Source: Rhodospirillales bacterium
GTDB lineage: Bacteria > Pseudomonadota > Alphaproteobacteria > Acetobacterales > Acetobacteraceae
NCBI GenBank assembly: GCA_028869595.1
Contig: JAGWRU010000222.1
Coordinates: 1 to 43,999, forward strand
Direction of reading: 5' to 3'
Length of the DNA stretch: 43,999 nt
In this document: one piece after another, positions 1-8,577 of the stretch
Layout of the letters: every line of letters starts with the position of its first letter
How positions within the stretch are numbered: the first letter of the stretch is position 1
The notes under the pieces: model-generated
The model's input: the letters and a program-made list of their open reading frames with translations, nothing else
The model's database searches: none
What the model was told of the DNA's origin: nothing
Made by a program: the position numbers and the translations under genes

Positions 1-589
1 TCCACGGGCAGTTGCAATCGACCATCAGCCGCACTTCCGGCCCGATCGCCTCGCGCGCGGCCAGGATCATCGGCAATTCGATCTCGTGCAGCTTGATGTC
101 GCGATAGCCCGCCGCCACGGCGCGCGCGCAGGCTTCGGCCACCAGTTTCGGATCGCCGTAGCGCAGCAGGCTGGCATAGGCGCGCAGCGAAGCGGTGGGT
201 GTGCCGCCCAGCAGGCGCCAGATCGGCATTCCCGCTTCCTGCCCGGCGTGATCCCACAATGCGATATCCAGCGCCGACAGGCCGTACAGATGCACCCCGT
301 TGCGCCCGAACAGGTGCAGCATCCGGTTCAGGCGCGAACGCAGGCCGGCAATGTCGCGCACATCCGCGCCCAGCACTGCCGGGGCGATCTGCGTGTCGAT
401 CGCCGCGCGGGTTGCGGGGATGCAGGCATGGCCGAAGCCTTCGCCCCAGGCTTCGCGCCCATCCTCGGTGATCAGGCGCAGCCAGAGCGTGTTCATGAAC
501 TGCCAGCCGACGCCGCCGAACGCCACGGGCTTGGCGCCCATATCGAACGGAATGCGGGTCGACCAGGTTTCGATCGCGGTGATTTTCAT
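1..589 (-). CDS. Mandelate racemase / muconate lactonizing enzyme family protein (N-terminal part, cut by window edge)
   Basis: About 196 N-terminal residues are visible; the gene runs off the left edge. The protein opens with MKITAIETWSTRIPF, followed by the capping-domain pattern of the enolase superfamily, including WLRLITEDGREAWGEGF and ALDIALWDHAG. The barrel domain follows, with IKLHEI near the left edge, where the family carries its catalytic Lys (K-x-K; here K-x-H), and MVDCN just before the edge, matching the first metal-binding Asp. Family members abstract a proton alpha to a carboxylate, usually on sugar acids or similar; the substrate cannot be told here. ATG was chosen because it precedes the domain start and has a GGGGGG-rich ribosome site 7 nt upstream. 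It lies 26 nt after the SDR gene in the same direction, so is probably co-transcribed. Confidence 0.85.
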   Translation of the reverse strand, partial: MKITAIETWSTRIPFDMGAKPVAFGGVGWQFMNTLWLRLITEDGREAWGEGFGHACIPATRAAIDTQIAPAVLGADVRDIAGLRSRLNRMLHLFGRNGVHLYGLSALDIALWDHAGQEAGMPIWRLLGGTPTASLRAYASLLRYGDPKLVAEACARAVAAGYRDIKLHEIELPMILAAREAIGPEVRLMVDCNCPW

Positions 590-615
590 GATGTTCCCCC
601 CAGCCTGAAGCCGCG

Positions 616-1398
616 TCACGCAATCGAGGAATTGAACGCCCCGCCATCGAGCAGCAGATTATGCCCGACGATGAAGCCCGACGATGCGGCGCACAGAAAC
701 GCGCAGGCATTGCCGAATTCCGCCGGATCGCCGACCCGCCCGGTGGGGTTTTCCGCGCCGCGCTCGGCCAGCACATCGTCCACATTGCGCCCCGACGCCT
801 TGGCCGCGTGCGCCGCGCCGCTGCGCAACCGGTCGGTCAGGAAAGGGCCGGGCAGAAGATTGTTGATCGTCACATTATGCTTCGCCACCTGCCGGGCGAG
901 GCCGGCGACGAAGCCGGTCAGCCCGGCGCGCGCGCCATTGCTCATGCCCAGCACCGGGATCGGCGATTTGACCGAGGCAGAGGTGATGTTGACGATCCGC
1001 CCGAAGCGGCGCGCGCTCATGCCATCCACCACCGCTTTGATCAGGAAGATCGGCGCCAGCATATTGGCGTCGATCGCCTTGATCCAATCCTCGCGCTCCC
1101 AGTTGCGGAAATCGCCGGGCGGCGGGCCGCCGGCATTGTTGACCAGGATATCCGGCTCCGGGCAGGCGGCGAGCGCCGCGGCACGGCCTTCCGGGGTTGC
1201 GATATCGCCGGCGACCGCAGTGACCTTCACGCCGGTTTCGGCCCGGATCGCCGCCGCCGTTGCCTCCAGCTCGCTCGCGGTGCGCGCGGTGATCACCAAT
1301 TCCACCCCTTCGCGGGCCAGGGCGGTGGCGCAGGCGCGGCCCAGCCCCTTGCTGGCGGCGCAGACAATGGCCTTGCGGCCTTTAATTCCAAAATCCAT
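616..1398 (-). CDS. SDR family oxidoreductase, atypical active site
   Basis: 260-residue short-chain dehydrogenase/reductase. The cofactor loop is CAASKGLGRA (residues 13-22), a variant of TGxxxGxG, and VNNAGG (86-91) is the conserved NNAG. The strand with the catalytic serine reads IVNITSAS (135-142), but the usual Tyr-x-x-x-Lys is replaced by S153-NGA-R157 within GMSNGARAG. This replacement is, as I recall, typical of a BKR-like SDR subgroup, so classical 3-oxoacyl reductase activity should not be assumed. The C-terminus has the LLDGGAF motif. An AAGGA ribosome site lies 8-9 nt before the ATG. The gene follows the acyltransferase gene by 39 nt and precedes the enolase-superfamily gene, suggesting one transcript. 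Confidence 0.9.
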   Translation of the reverse strand: MDFGIKGRKAIVCAASKGLGRACATALAREGVELVITARTASELEATAAAIRAETGVKVTAVAGDIATPEGRAAALAACPEPDILVNNAGGPPPGDFRNWEREDWIKAIDANMLAPIFLIKAVVDGMSARRFGRIVNITSASVKSPIPVLGMSNGARAGLTGFVAGLARQVAKHNVTINNLLPGPFLTDRLRSGAAHAAKASGRNVDDVLAERGAENPTGRVGDPAEFGNACAFLCAASSGFIVGHNLLLDGGAFNSSIA

Positions 1399-1437
1399 GC
1401 GATGTTTCCTTCCCCGAAGGCAGCCGGTTCAGGCGGA

Positions 1438-2556
1438 CTAAACCGCGTTCGCGCCGCCGCGTCCATCCAGGCGGGCGCGCAGCCAGGTCTGGCAGGGGGT
1501 TTCGAACCAGCGATAGACCAGAGCCGAGGCGATCAGCACGGCGCCGAGATAGACAAGAAAGAACCAGGCATGGAAGAACCATGTGGCAGGGGTCAGGGCG
1601 TAGCGAGCCAGCAAGGTCACCGCGATCAGCTGCATCGGGAAATGCAGCAGATAGCAGGCATAGGTCAGATTGCCGCAGAACACGGCCAACCGCGCCAGTC
1701 GCGCATGATGCAGGTTCCAGCAGGAAAAAAGCAGGATCAGCGAGGGGAACAGGAACAGCGAGGCCCCGGCGATGCGCACCGCATGCCCGGCCAGCAGGCC
1801 GGCTGCGACCGTCGCGACCGTCGCAGCCACGCAGAGCACGGCGCGCCGCCATGGCCCGGGTGCGGCGAGCAGGAAGCCATGCAGCCGCGCCGTCAACACG
1901 CCCAGATAGAAGAACGTCACCGCCCCGGCCAGCACTATCTTATGGCCCAGCAGGGGTCGCGCCAGCGCCCCCAGCAACGCTGCCACGATGACCACCGCGA
2001 TATCGCGCACCAACCCGCCGCGGATATGGCGGCACAGTAGAAAGAACAAGGCATAGACCAGAATTTCCAGCGATACGCTCCAGGCCGGACCGTCGAAGGA
2101 ATATCCCTTCTGCACCCCCCAATAGGCGGCGAAGAACAGGTTCAGAATGAAGTGATAGAGATCATTGTAGACATAGACGAAATCCTGCCCGCCATGCAGC
2201 GCGGCGTAGCGCGGCTGCCAGAAGGCCACGGTGAGCAACATCGCCAGATGCAGCGGGTACAGGCGAGAGAAGCGGCGCACCGCGAAACGCCAGCCGCCGA
2301 TCCGGCGCTCGGCGATCAAGGTGCGATATTTCCAGGCGAATATGAACCCGGACAGGCACCAGAACATCTCCACCCCGGCATAACCGTACAGGTAGAACGG
2401 CGCGAGCAGCCCATAAAAAGGCTGGGCGCGCACGTCGAACACCGGCTCGTCGATGCCGACGAACAGGAATTGCTGGTAATGCCACACCAGCACCGCCAGC
2501 GCGGCGGCGAAGCGCAGCACTTCCAGCCCGGTCAGGCGCGATGGCAGGCGACTCAC
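1438..2556 (-). CDS. Acyltransferase 3 (OafA/YrhL-like) membrane protein
   Basis: 372-residue integral membrane protein. It begins MSRLPSRLTGLEVLRFAAA, and the LRFAAALAVLVWHYQQF stretch holds the conserved Arg and His of the acyltransferase-3 family; WCLSGFIFAWKYR and PLHL are further family marks. About ten hydrophobic segments cover the whole length. Family members move acyl groups onto sugars or other extracytoplasmic acceptors. The open frame extends much further upstream, but I start it at GTG 2556: this GTGA overlaps the stop of the thioesterase gene by 4 nt, the family domain begins a few codons later, and the upstream extension is a shadow of the thioesterase. Coupling to a thioesterase suggests a common acyl-CoA or acyl-lipid theme, but the acceptor is unknown. 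Confidence 0.87.
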   Translation of the reverse strand: MSRLPSRLTGLEVLRFAAALAVLVWHYQQFLFVGIDEPVFDVRAQPFYGLLAPFYLYGYAGVEMFWCLSGFIFAWKYRTLIAERRIGGWRFAVRRFSRLYPLHLAMLLTVAFWQPRYAALHGGQDFVYVYNDLYHFILNLFFAAYWGVQKGYSFDGPAWSVSLEILVYALFFLLCRHIRGGLVRDIAVVIVAALLGALARPLLGHKIVLAGAVTFFYLGVLTARLHGFLLAAPGPWRRAVLCVAATVATVAAGLLAGHAVRIAGASLFLFPSLILLFSCWNLHHARLARLAVFCGNLTYACYLLHFPMQLIAVTLLARYALTPATWFFHAWFFLVYLGAVLIASALVYRWFETPCQTWLRARLDGRGGANAV

Positions 2557-2990
2557 GCCCGCAGCAGCCCTTCCAGCACCACCCGCGCCGGCCCGGGCAA
2601 CGCCACCGGACGCTGATCCTCCCGCGCCACGAAGACATGCACGAAATGCCCCTCGGCGGCGGCCACATCCTCCTCGTTGCGGAAGATCGCAAGCTCGTAG
2701 CGAACGGAGCGTTCGCCGATCCGCGCGACGCGCAAACCGACCGTGATCCGGTCGGGGAAGGCGACGGAGCGATGATAGCGACACGCCACCTCCGCCACCA
2801 CGCAATGGACCGGCCCGTCGAGCAGGTCGACCACGCCTTCGGTCATCTCGAAATAGGTCACGGCGGTATCGAAGAAGGAGAAATAGACCACGTTGTTGAC
2901 GTGACGAAACGAGTCGTTGTCCATCCAGCGCGTGGTGACGGAATGAAACCAGGCGTACTCGGCACGGGTTCCGGGGGGTGGGCGGCTCAT
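2553..2990 (-). CDS. Acyl-CoA thioesterase, 4-hydroxybenzoyl-CoA thioesterase (YbgC-like) family
   Basis: 145-residue single hot-dog domain. The segment TTRWMDNDSFRHVNN carries the family signature with the catalytic Asp and the HVNN turn at the start of the long helix. YHRSVAFPDRITVGLRV is the typical middle strand pair. Such enzymes hydrolyse short- or medium-chain or aromatic acyl-CoA thioesters in the cytoplasm. It is the first gene of the minus-strand run thioesterase, acyltransferase, SDR, enolase-superfamily enzyme, and its stop overlaps the acyltransferase GTG. It is divergent from copC with 165 nt between them; I see no convincing promoter there. Confidence 0.88.
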   Translation of the reverse strand: MSRPPPGTRAEYAWFHSVTTRWMDNDSFRHVNNVVYFSFFDTAVTYFEMTEGVVDLLDGPVHCVVAEVACRYHRSVAFPDRITVGLRVARIGERSVRYELAIFRNEEDVAAAEGHFVHVFVAREDQRPVALPGPARVVLEGLLRA

Positions 2991-3155
2991 GGGCGTCCTG
3001 TCCAGGCGTTTTGGCGCAGGCTACAAGCCCGCCCTCGGCTTGGACAGAGGGGCCGCGGAGATCATGGACAGCACAAGGCGCGAAGGCTACAGGACGCGCC
3101 CAAGGGACCTGTTCGTCCCTCCCCGTTCCCGCCCCTGCCGCCAGGAGCCTGCCCG

Positions 3156-3542
3156 ATGCCCGCCCCACGCCGCAGCCATGCCGCGCTCTCCGCCATGCAA
3201 ATCGCCCTGGTGACGCTCGGCCTGTTCGCCATCCCGGTCGCAGCCCAGGCCCATGCCATTCTGGAATCGAGCACCCCGGCGCTGGGCGGCAGCATCGCCG
3301 CCGGGCCGGCCACCATCGACCTGCGCTATAACAGCCGGATCGATCAGCACCGCTCTCTGTTCACGCTGACCGGGCCGGACGGCAAGACGGTGACGCTCAC
3401 GGTCGCGCCGGGCACGCCGGTCGATCAGTTGCGCGCCAAGGTCACATTGGTGCCCGGCGCCTATGTCGCGCATTGGCTGGTGCTGGCGGTGGACGGCCAT
3501 ATCACGCGCGGTGACGTGCCTTTCACCGCCACCGCGAAATAG
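3156..3542 (+). CDS. copC: CopC family periplasmic copper-binding protein
   Basis: 128-residue exported protein. A signal peptide ends VAAQA, leaving mature HAILESSTPALGG with an N-terminal His, the first copper ligand of the CopC 'His brace'. The second conserved ligand patch, DGHITRGDV, lies close to the C-terminus and matches the family's DGHxxxG. The domain fills the whole protein and the size is usual for CopC. I start it at ATG 3156, which has AGGAG 8 nt upstream and puts the signal peptide near the N-terminus; longer upstream frames have no homology. copD follows 20 nt downstream, so the two form a copper-handling operon. It probably delivers or sequesters copper in the periplasm. Confidence 0.9.
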   Translation: MPAPRRSHAALSAMQIALVTLGLFAIPVAAQAHAILESSTPALGGSIAAGPATIDLRYNSRIDQHRSLFTLTGPDGKTVTLTVAPGTPVDQLRAKVTLVPGAYVAHWLVLAVDGHITRGDVPFTATAK

Positions 3543-3562
3543 CCCCGGATCGGAATGCCGCC

Positions 3563-5227
3563 GTGTCCCTGCTGATCGATCTGTTCGGCTATCTGTCCAT
3601 CGTCGTGCATGGGCTGACCATCGTCGCCCAGTCGATGGCGCTCGGCGGGGTGCTGTTCCTGGTGCTGCTCGCCCGTCCGCTCGCTCCGCGTCTGGGCCCG
3701 CCGGCCGAGCCGATTCTGCGCGGCGTCGCCCGGATCGCCGCGATCAGCGCCTTCGCCCTGATGCTGTGCGAGTTGGCGACGGTTGCGATGCAGGTGGCGG
3801 TGCTGGTCGGCACGGTGCATCTCGGCGTGCTCGACACGCTGCATGCCAATTTCGCCGAGGCCGGGCTGACCAAGGCGCTGGCCGCCGCTCTGATCGGCCT
3901 GATGCTGAGCTGGCGCGGCGTGCGTGCCCCCGGCCTGCCGCTGATCGTGCTGGGCGCCATCGTGCTGGCGGCCGCGACCCTGACCACCCATGCCGAGGCG
4001 CGGCTGAGCGATCGCCTGCCATTGCTGGCGGTGGAAGGGCTGCATCAGCTCGGCGCGGCGATCTGGATCGGCGGCATGCCCTGCTTTCTGCTGGCGCTCG
4101 CGCATATCCACGACGGCGCCGGCTGGCGGCTGGTCGGCGCCCGCTTCTCGCGCATGTCGATGGCCGGCGTCGCGGCAATCCTGATCAGCGGCATCACCAT
4201 GAGCCTGGTCTATATCGGCGACTGGCAGGGTTTCTACGGTACCGCCTTCGGCGTCATGGTGGGTGCCAAGATCGCCATGTTCCTGATGCTGCTGGCGCTC
4301 GGGGCGGGGAATTTCCTGCTGACCGAGCGGCTGCGCCACGATCCCGCCACCCCGGTCGGACGGATGCGCCGCTTCGCGGAAGTGGAACTGGGGATCGGCA
4401 TCGCGATCTTCTTCGCTGCCGCTTCGCTGACTTCCGTGCCGCCGGCGGTCGATCTGCAGCAGGATCGCGCGACCATCCACGACATCATCGTGCGCAACAC
4501 GCCGGAATGGCCGCGTCTGGTCAGCCCCGATCACGACAAGCTGGCGCTGCCGGCCTTGCAGGCGAAGCTGGATGCCGAGGCGGCGCGCCACGATACCAAG
4601 CCGGAATCCGCCTTCGTGCCCGGGTCCGGCGAATTGCCGCCGCGCAATGCCGCCGATATCGCCTGGTCGGAATATAACCACCACTGGGCCGGGCTGTTCG
4701 TGCTGGCGGTGGGCTTCGTCTCGCTGCTCTATCAGGCCGGGGTGCGCTGGGCGAAACACTGGCCGCTGCTGTTCCTAGGGCTGGCCGGATTTCTGTTCGT
4801 GCGCTCCGACCCCGAAACCTGGCCGCTGGGCGATATCGGCTTCTTCGCCAGTTTCCGCGATGTGGAGGTGTTGCAGCACCGCATGTTCGTCGCCGTGCTC
4901 GCGGTGTTCGCGATTTTCGAATGGCGGGTGCGGCTGGGCAAGGTGAAGGCCGCCTGGCCCAAACTGGTGTTTCCCCTGCTCTGCGCTGCCGGCGGGACTC
5001 TGCTGCTGACGCACAGCCACGCCATCTCCAACGTCAAGGAGCAGTTGCTGATCGAGCTGACGCATACGCCCCTGGCCATACTCGGCATCGCCGCCGGCTG
5101 GGCGCGCTGGCTGGAACTGCGCCTGACCGAGGAAGACGCCCCGCGCCTGCGCCGCATCGCCGCCTGGGTCTGGCCGATCTGCTTCGTGCTGGTGGGATTG
5201 CTGCTGCTGAATTACCGGGAATCGTAA
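3563..5227 (+). CDS. copD: CopD family copper transport membrane protein with long C-terminal membrane half
   Basis: 554-residue polytopic protein starting at GTG. The N-terminal half (about residues 1-300) is the CopD domain, with many membrane helices and conserved pieces such as HQLGAAIWIGG. The second half (about 370-554) is another helical region rich in His: YNHHWAG, EVLQHRMF, LTHSHAISN and ELTHTP. Those HSH/HTP motifs recur in long CopD homologues and are likely metal or heme-type ligands, which is inference. It is longer than classical CopD (about 300 residues) because of this extra half. It sits 20 nt after copC and its stop is 8 nt from the stop of the convergent amidase gene. Probable role: copper uptake into the cytoplasm or metal handling at the inner membrane. 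Confidence 0.88.
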   Translation: MSLLIDLFGYLSIVVHGLTIVAQSMALGGVLFLVLLARPLAPRLGPPAEPILRGVARIAAISAFALMLCELATVAMQVAVLVGTVHLGVLDTLHANFAEAGLTKALAAALIGLMLSWRGVRAPGLPLIVLGAIVLAAATLTTHAEARLSDRLPLLAVEGLHQLGAAIWIGGMPCFLLALAHIHDGAGWRLVGARFSRMSMAGVAAILISGITMSLVYIGDWQGFYGTAFGVMVGAKIAMFLMLLALGAGNFLLTERLRHDPATPVGRMRRFAEVELGIGIAIFFAAASLTSVPPAVDLQQDRATIHDIIVRNTPEWPRLVSPDHDKLALPALQAKLDAEAARHDTKPESAFVPGSGELPPRNAADIAWSEYNHHWAGLFVLAVGFVSLLYQAGVRWAKHWPLLFLGLAGFLFVRSDPETWPLGDIGFFASFRDVEVLQHRMFVAVLAVFAIFEWRVRLGKVKAAWPKLVFPLLCAAGGTLLLTHSHAISNVKEQLLIELTHTPLAILGIAAGWARWLELRLTEEDAPRLRRIAAWVWPICFVLVGLLLLNYRES

Positions 5228-5235
5228 GGCGCCGC

Positions 5236-6498
5236 TTACCCGACCATTTCCGCGACCGTCTGGGCCATCACCGCGCAGCCGGCCAGGAAATCGTCGATCT
5301 CCATCGCCTCCTGCGGGTTGTGGCTGCCATTGGCGTTGCGCACGAAGACCATGCCCATCTTCACCCCGGCCTCGGCGAAGGCGGCGGCATCGTGCGATGC
5401 CGGGCTGCCCAGCGGGCGGGCACGCACGCCCAGCGCACTCGCCGCATGGGACAGCGCCACCCGCAGCGCTGGATCGACCGGCCCGACTGCGGCGCGGGCA
5501 CGCGGCCCCGGCTCGATCGTCACGCGCCGGCGCGCGGCGACGCGGGCAATCGCTTCGTCCAGCGCCACCTCCAGCGCGGCCAGCACGGCAGGATCGTAGG
5601 CGCGCAGATCCAGGCTGAAATGGAACAGGCCGGGCACGATGGTCAGCCCATGCGCGGCGGCATCGGTGTGGAAGCGCCCGATGGTGCAGGCCATCGGAAT
5701 ATCCGCCGCCTCGTGCTCCTGCCACAGCCGGTCGAGTTCCATCGCCAGATCCGCCCCGGCCATCGCGGCATCGTGGCGAAAACGACGCGGCAGGCCGACA
5801 TGGTCGTGTTCGCCGATGATGCGCGCATGCGGCAGGCGGACATTGCCGGGGATGCCGGTGCAGATGCCGACCGGGCAGCCGGCCTCGATCAGGCTGGGCG
5901 CCTGCTCGATATGCAGTTCCAGATAGGCCGCGATCCGTGCCGGGTCGAGGTGGCGCGCCCCTGCGGCCAGCGCCGCCGGATCGCCGCCGCATGCCGCGAT
6001 GTGATCGGCCAGGCTGCGCCCGGTATCGATGCGCTTCGCCGCCAGCGCCCCGTCCGGCAGGCTGCCCAGCGCGCCGCGGCTGCCGATATAGGAGACCTGG
6101 AACCACACGCTTTCCTCGGCCCGGATACCCATCACCACGATGTCGCAGGCCGGCGCGATGCCCAACGCGGCGAGCGCGCGCAGCACCACCAGCCCCGCGA
6201 CCACCCCGGCGGCACCGTCGAAATTGCCGCCATGCGGCACGCTGTCGAGATGGCTGCCCAGGATGATCGCCGGACGCGCGCGATCGCGCCCGGGCCGCGT
6301 GAGATAGAGATTGGCGGCGGCGTCGCGTCCGATCTCCAGCCCCATCGCGGCGCCTGCCTCGGCGATCATGGCATGGGCGCGCTGCTCGCCCGTGCCATAG
6401 GGATCGCGGGTCACGCCGGGGGCATCGAGGCTTTCGGCGCGCAGGCGATCGAACAGCGCCGTAGCGAAGCGACGCTGATCGAGGACAGAAATCATCAT
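5236..6498 (-). CDS. Zn-dependent hydantoinase/carbamoylase family amidase (M20 peptidase fold)
   Basis: 420-residue metallo-amidase. GSHLDSVPHGGNFDGAAG (residues 81-98) holds the first metal-binding His and the bridging Asp. MGIRAEESVWF holds the catalytic Glu pair, and YLELHIEQAPSL supplies a further His ligand. NGSHNPQE near the end matches the last conserved His. The family includes N-carbamoyl-L-amino-acid hydrolases, allantoate amidohydrolase and beta-ureidopropionase, all releasing carbamoyl nitrogen in the cytoplasm; the substrate is not decided by sequence alone. I chose the ATG at 6498 because GGAG lies 6 nt upstream; an ATG at 6510 and a longer frame are possible. No hydantoinase or transporter gene is adjacent. 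Confidence 0.88.
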   Translation of the reverse strand: MMISVLDQRRFATALFDRLRAESLDAPGVTRDPYGTGEQRAHAMIAEAGAAMGLEIGRDAAANLYLTRPGRDRARPAIILGSHLDSVPHGGNFDGAAGVVAGLVVLRALAALGIAPACDIVVMGIRAEESVWFQVSYIGSRGALGSLPDGALAAKRIDTGRSLADHIAACGGDPAALAAGARHLDPARIAAYLELHIEQAPSLIEAGCPVGICTGIPGNVRLPHARIIGEHDHVGLPRRFRHDAAMAGADLAMELDRLWQEHEAADIPMACTIGRFHTDAAAHGLTIVPGLFHFSLDLRAYDPAVLAALEVALDEAIARVAARRRVTIEPGPRARAAVGPVDPALRVALSHAASALGVRARPLGSPASHDAAAFAEAGVKMGMVFVRNANGSHNPQEAMEIDDFLAGCAVMAQTVAEMVG

Positions 6499-6650
6499 CG
6501 CGTTCTCCATCCGTATTCCGTCCAACACCGCGCCACCCGGATTTCGTCTTGTCGGCGCGGATGCTAGCCTGATCGGGCGCAAATGCCAGTCATCGAGCCG
6601 TGATGGCACGACATCCAAGGGCATGGGCACACGGACGGAGGGAGGGCCGC

Positions 6651-7718
6651 ATGGACGACATCACCGCGATGGTTCTGCAAACGGCGCGCGGGCTGATGCA
6701 GCGCGCGAGCAGCCCGGCCGCCCTGCGCGCCGCCGAGGACGGGGCGTTCGATCATGGCGCCTGGCAGGCCGTGACGGAGGCGGGTCTGACGCTGGCCATG
6801 GCGGCGGAGGATGCCGGCGGCGCCGGGCTCGCGCCGGAGGCGGCGATGCGGATCGCCCGCGTCGCCGGGGAAACCGCACTCCCCCTGCCGCTGCCCGAGA
6901 CGATGCTCGCGATCTGGCTGGCCGGGCGCGCCGGGCTGGCACTGCCGCGACATATTCTGGAAGGCGGCGTGCTGGGTTTCGATCCCACCGGCACGGCGGC
7001 CGCACTGCAGGACGGCGATATCTTGACCACGCTGGCGCGCATTCCCTGGGGGCGTGCGGCCGTGGCGCTGCTGCTGCCCGCCCTGCGCGCCGGAGAATTT
7101 GTGCTGGTGCTGCTCGATCGGACCGCCTGGACGGTCGCGCCAGGGACTTCCATCGCCAAGGAGCCGCGCGATACGCTGCAGATCGATACGCGCCGCGCGG
7201 GCGGGACGGTGCTGGCGGTCATGCCCAGCCCGGTTTCCGCCCTGGCGCTGCGCGGCTATGGCGCGGCGCTGCGCTGCCAGCAGATTGCCGGGGCGCTGGC
7301 CGCAATCACCGCCATGACCACGCAATATGCCCAGGAGCGCAGCCAGTTCGGCCGGCCGATCGGGCGGTTTCAGGCGGTGCAGCAGAACCTCGCCGTGCTG
7401 GCCGGGCAGACCGCCGCCGCCCTCGCCGCCGCCGATATCGCCGCCGAAGCGCTGGATCGCCCGGAGCCGGAAGCCCTGATCGCCATCGCCGCCGCCAAGA
7501 CGCGGGCCGGAGAGGCGGCCGGAATCGGCGCGGCGATCGCCCATCAGGTGCATGGCGCGATCGGCTTCACGATGGAACACCGGCTGCATTTCCTGACCCG
7601 CCGGCTGTGGTCCTGGCGGGAGGAATGCGGCAAGGAGGGCGAATGGGCGATCCGCCTCGGCCGCCATCTCGCAGCACAAGGGGCGGAGCGGCTCTGGGCC
7701 GAAATCACCGCCGCGTAG
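6651..7718 (+). CDS. Acyl-CoA dehydrogenase family protein (short form, 355 aa)
   Basis: FAD-dependent acyl-CoA dehydrogenase fold. The N-terminal helical domain and a middle beta domain are recognisable, and the C-terminal helical domain contains QYAQERSQFGRPIGRFQAVQ, the classic signature. HQVHGAIGFTMEHRLHF is the second family signature. It is slightly shorter than canonical enzymes (about 380), mostly in the N-terminal and middle domains, a pattern often seen in one subunit of two-gene, hetero-oligomeric acyl-CoA dehydrogenases. A GGAGGGAGG ribosome site precedes the ATG at a good distance. The second dehydrogenase lies 0.86 kb downstream on the same strand, separated by an opposing PRC-barrel gene. 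It would introduce a double bond alpha-beta to a CoA thioester and pass electrons to ETF. Confidence 0.88.
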   Translation: MDDITAMVLQTARGLMQRASSPAALRAAEDGAFDHGAWQAVTEAGLTLAMAAEDAGGAGLAPEAAMRIARVAGETALPLPLPETMLAIWLAGRAGLALPRHILEGGVLGFDPTGTAAALQDGDILTTLARIPWGRAAVALLLPALRAGEFVLVLLDRTAWTVAPGTSIAKEPRDTLQIDTRRAGGTVLAVMPSPVSALALRGYGAALRCQQIAGALAAITAMTTQYAQERSQFGRPIGRFQAVQQNLAVLAGQTAAALAAADIAAEALDRPEPEALIAIAAAKTRAGEAAGIGAAIAHQVHGAIGFTMEHRLHFLTRRLWSWREECGKEGEWAIRLGRHLAAQGAERLWAEITAA

Positions 7719-7738
7719 ATCGCCCGCCGGCGGACGGA

Positions 7739-7763
7739 TTGCCGGGCGCATCCTGCCCGGCAA
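7739..7763. terminator. Hairpin between convergent genes, possible bidirectional terminator
   Basis: A perfect 9-bp stem TTGCCGGGC / GCCCGGCAA encloses a 7-nt loop in the 63-nt gap between the stops of the acyl-CoA dehydrogenase and PRC-barrel genes. There is no T-run on either side, so intrinsic termination is only a guess; position and symmetry favour it. Confidence 0.45.
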
Positions 7764-7781
7764 CCCGCCTTGGCGTCAGGC

Positions 7782-8258
7782 TCAGCCCGCCTTATTGAAG
7801 GAGTAGCTGGGCATCTTGGTCAGTTCCTGCCTGGTCGCATTGGGCATGGTGATCTTGTTCCCGGCGATATGCAGGTCGTGATACGGCACCTTCACCAGCT
7901 TGCTGTCGATGCCGAGAAATCCACCCACCGACAGCACCACGCTGGTGACATCGTGCTTATTGCTCAGCAGCAGATCATCGACGGTGCCGATCTTCTGGTT
8001 CTGCGCGTCATAGACGTCGCTGCCGATGACCTTGGCGGCGCGCAGATGGTGATTGACGGTCATGAAGCCGGCCGGACGCGTGGCGCCGGTCATCAGCGCG
8101 CCACCCGTGCCGGCGCTCGGCGATCCGGCAGGCGGCGCCATCGTCGCAGGCGCGGCAGCGGCGGGCGATGCTGCCGGGGACGCGGTCTGGGCGAAAACCG
8201 GCGCCGCCGTGAACGCGCTCAGCGCCAGCACGGCGGGCAGAATGAATCGAGAGGACAT
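7782..8258 (-). CDS. Exported PRC-barrel domain protein
   Basis: 158 residues. A Sec signal peptide (about 1-23, ending APVFA) is followed by an Ala/Pro/Ser-rich linker and then a PRC-barrel domain (about 75-145) with GSDVYDAQNQKIGTVDDLLL, which resembles the standard start of such domains. The export signal and disordered linker put it in the periplasm. PRC barrels of this type are common in alphaproteobacteria, often stress-related, but their ligand is unknown. GGAG lies 8 nt before the ATG. It points against both flanking acyl-CoA dehydrogenase genes and is preceded by the AT-rich leader 8280-8380. Confidence 0.85.
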   Translation of the reverse strand: MSSRFILPAVLALSAFTAAPVFAQTASPAASPAAAAPATMAPPAGSPSAGTGGALMTGATRPAGFMTVNHHLRAAKVIGSDVYDAQNQKIGTVDDLLLSNKHDVTSVVLSVGGFLGIDSKLVKVPYHDLHIAGNKITMPNATRQELTKMPSYSFNKAG

Positions 8259-8577
8259 GGCATGATCTCCGTTTGAGATGAATGAAAAATACCGGTGGAA
8301 TCGGAAGAACGCGCATTTCCTGCTTTATTTTTCTCAATTTTTTCGCAGCGCAAAAAACGATCAAGAAAAAGTCATGTGCTTTGCAGGCAATGGCTGAGAG
8401 ACCATTTGGCGATGTCTTGCCGGCAAACAACCGCTGCACGCCGACGCTCCTCATCATGTGAGATACGGACGAAATATCCTTGCCGACGGGGTGATGCCGC
8501 GCGGCCGCGTCGCACGCCATCGAGTTGCGGCGTACCGACCGGCTGATATGATCGCCGGCCAATCCCGGAAGCGCTCC
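8259..8577. other. Non-coding gap with AT-rich patch, divergent promoter region
   Basis: 319 nt between the divergent PRC-barrel and second acyl-CoA dehydrogenase genes. Bases about 8281-8375 are strikingly A/T-rich with several A and T runs, unlike the rest of the window, as expected for a promoter region. I could not define -35/-10 boxes with confidence on either strand. Short frames across it lack family similarity and a ribosome site. Confidence 0.6.

Noticed and set aside
2557-3168. N-terminal extension of the acyltransferase frame
   Set aside because: It overlaps the whole thioesterase gene in another frame and has no acyltransferase similarity; the GTGA overlap start explains the data better.
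8295-8546. 83-codon plus-strand frame in the AT-rich gap
   Set aside because: No ribosome site, no family pattern and base composition of a promoter region.
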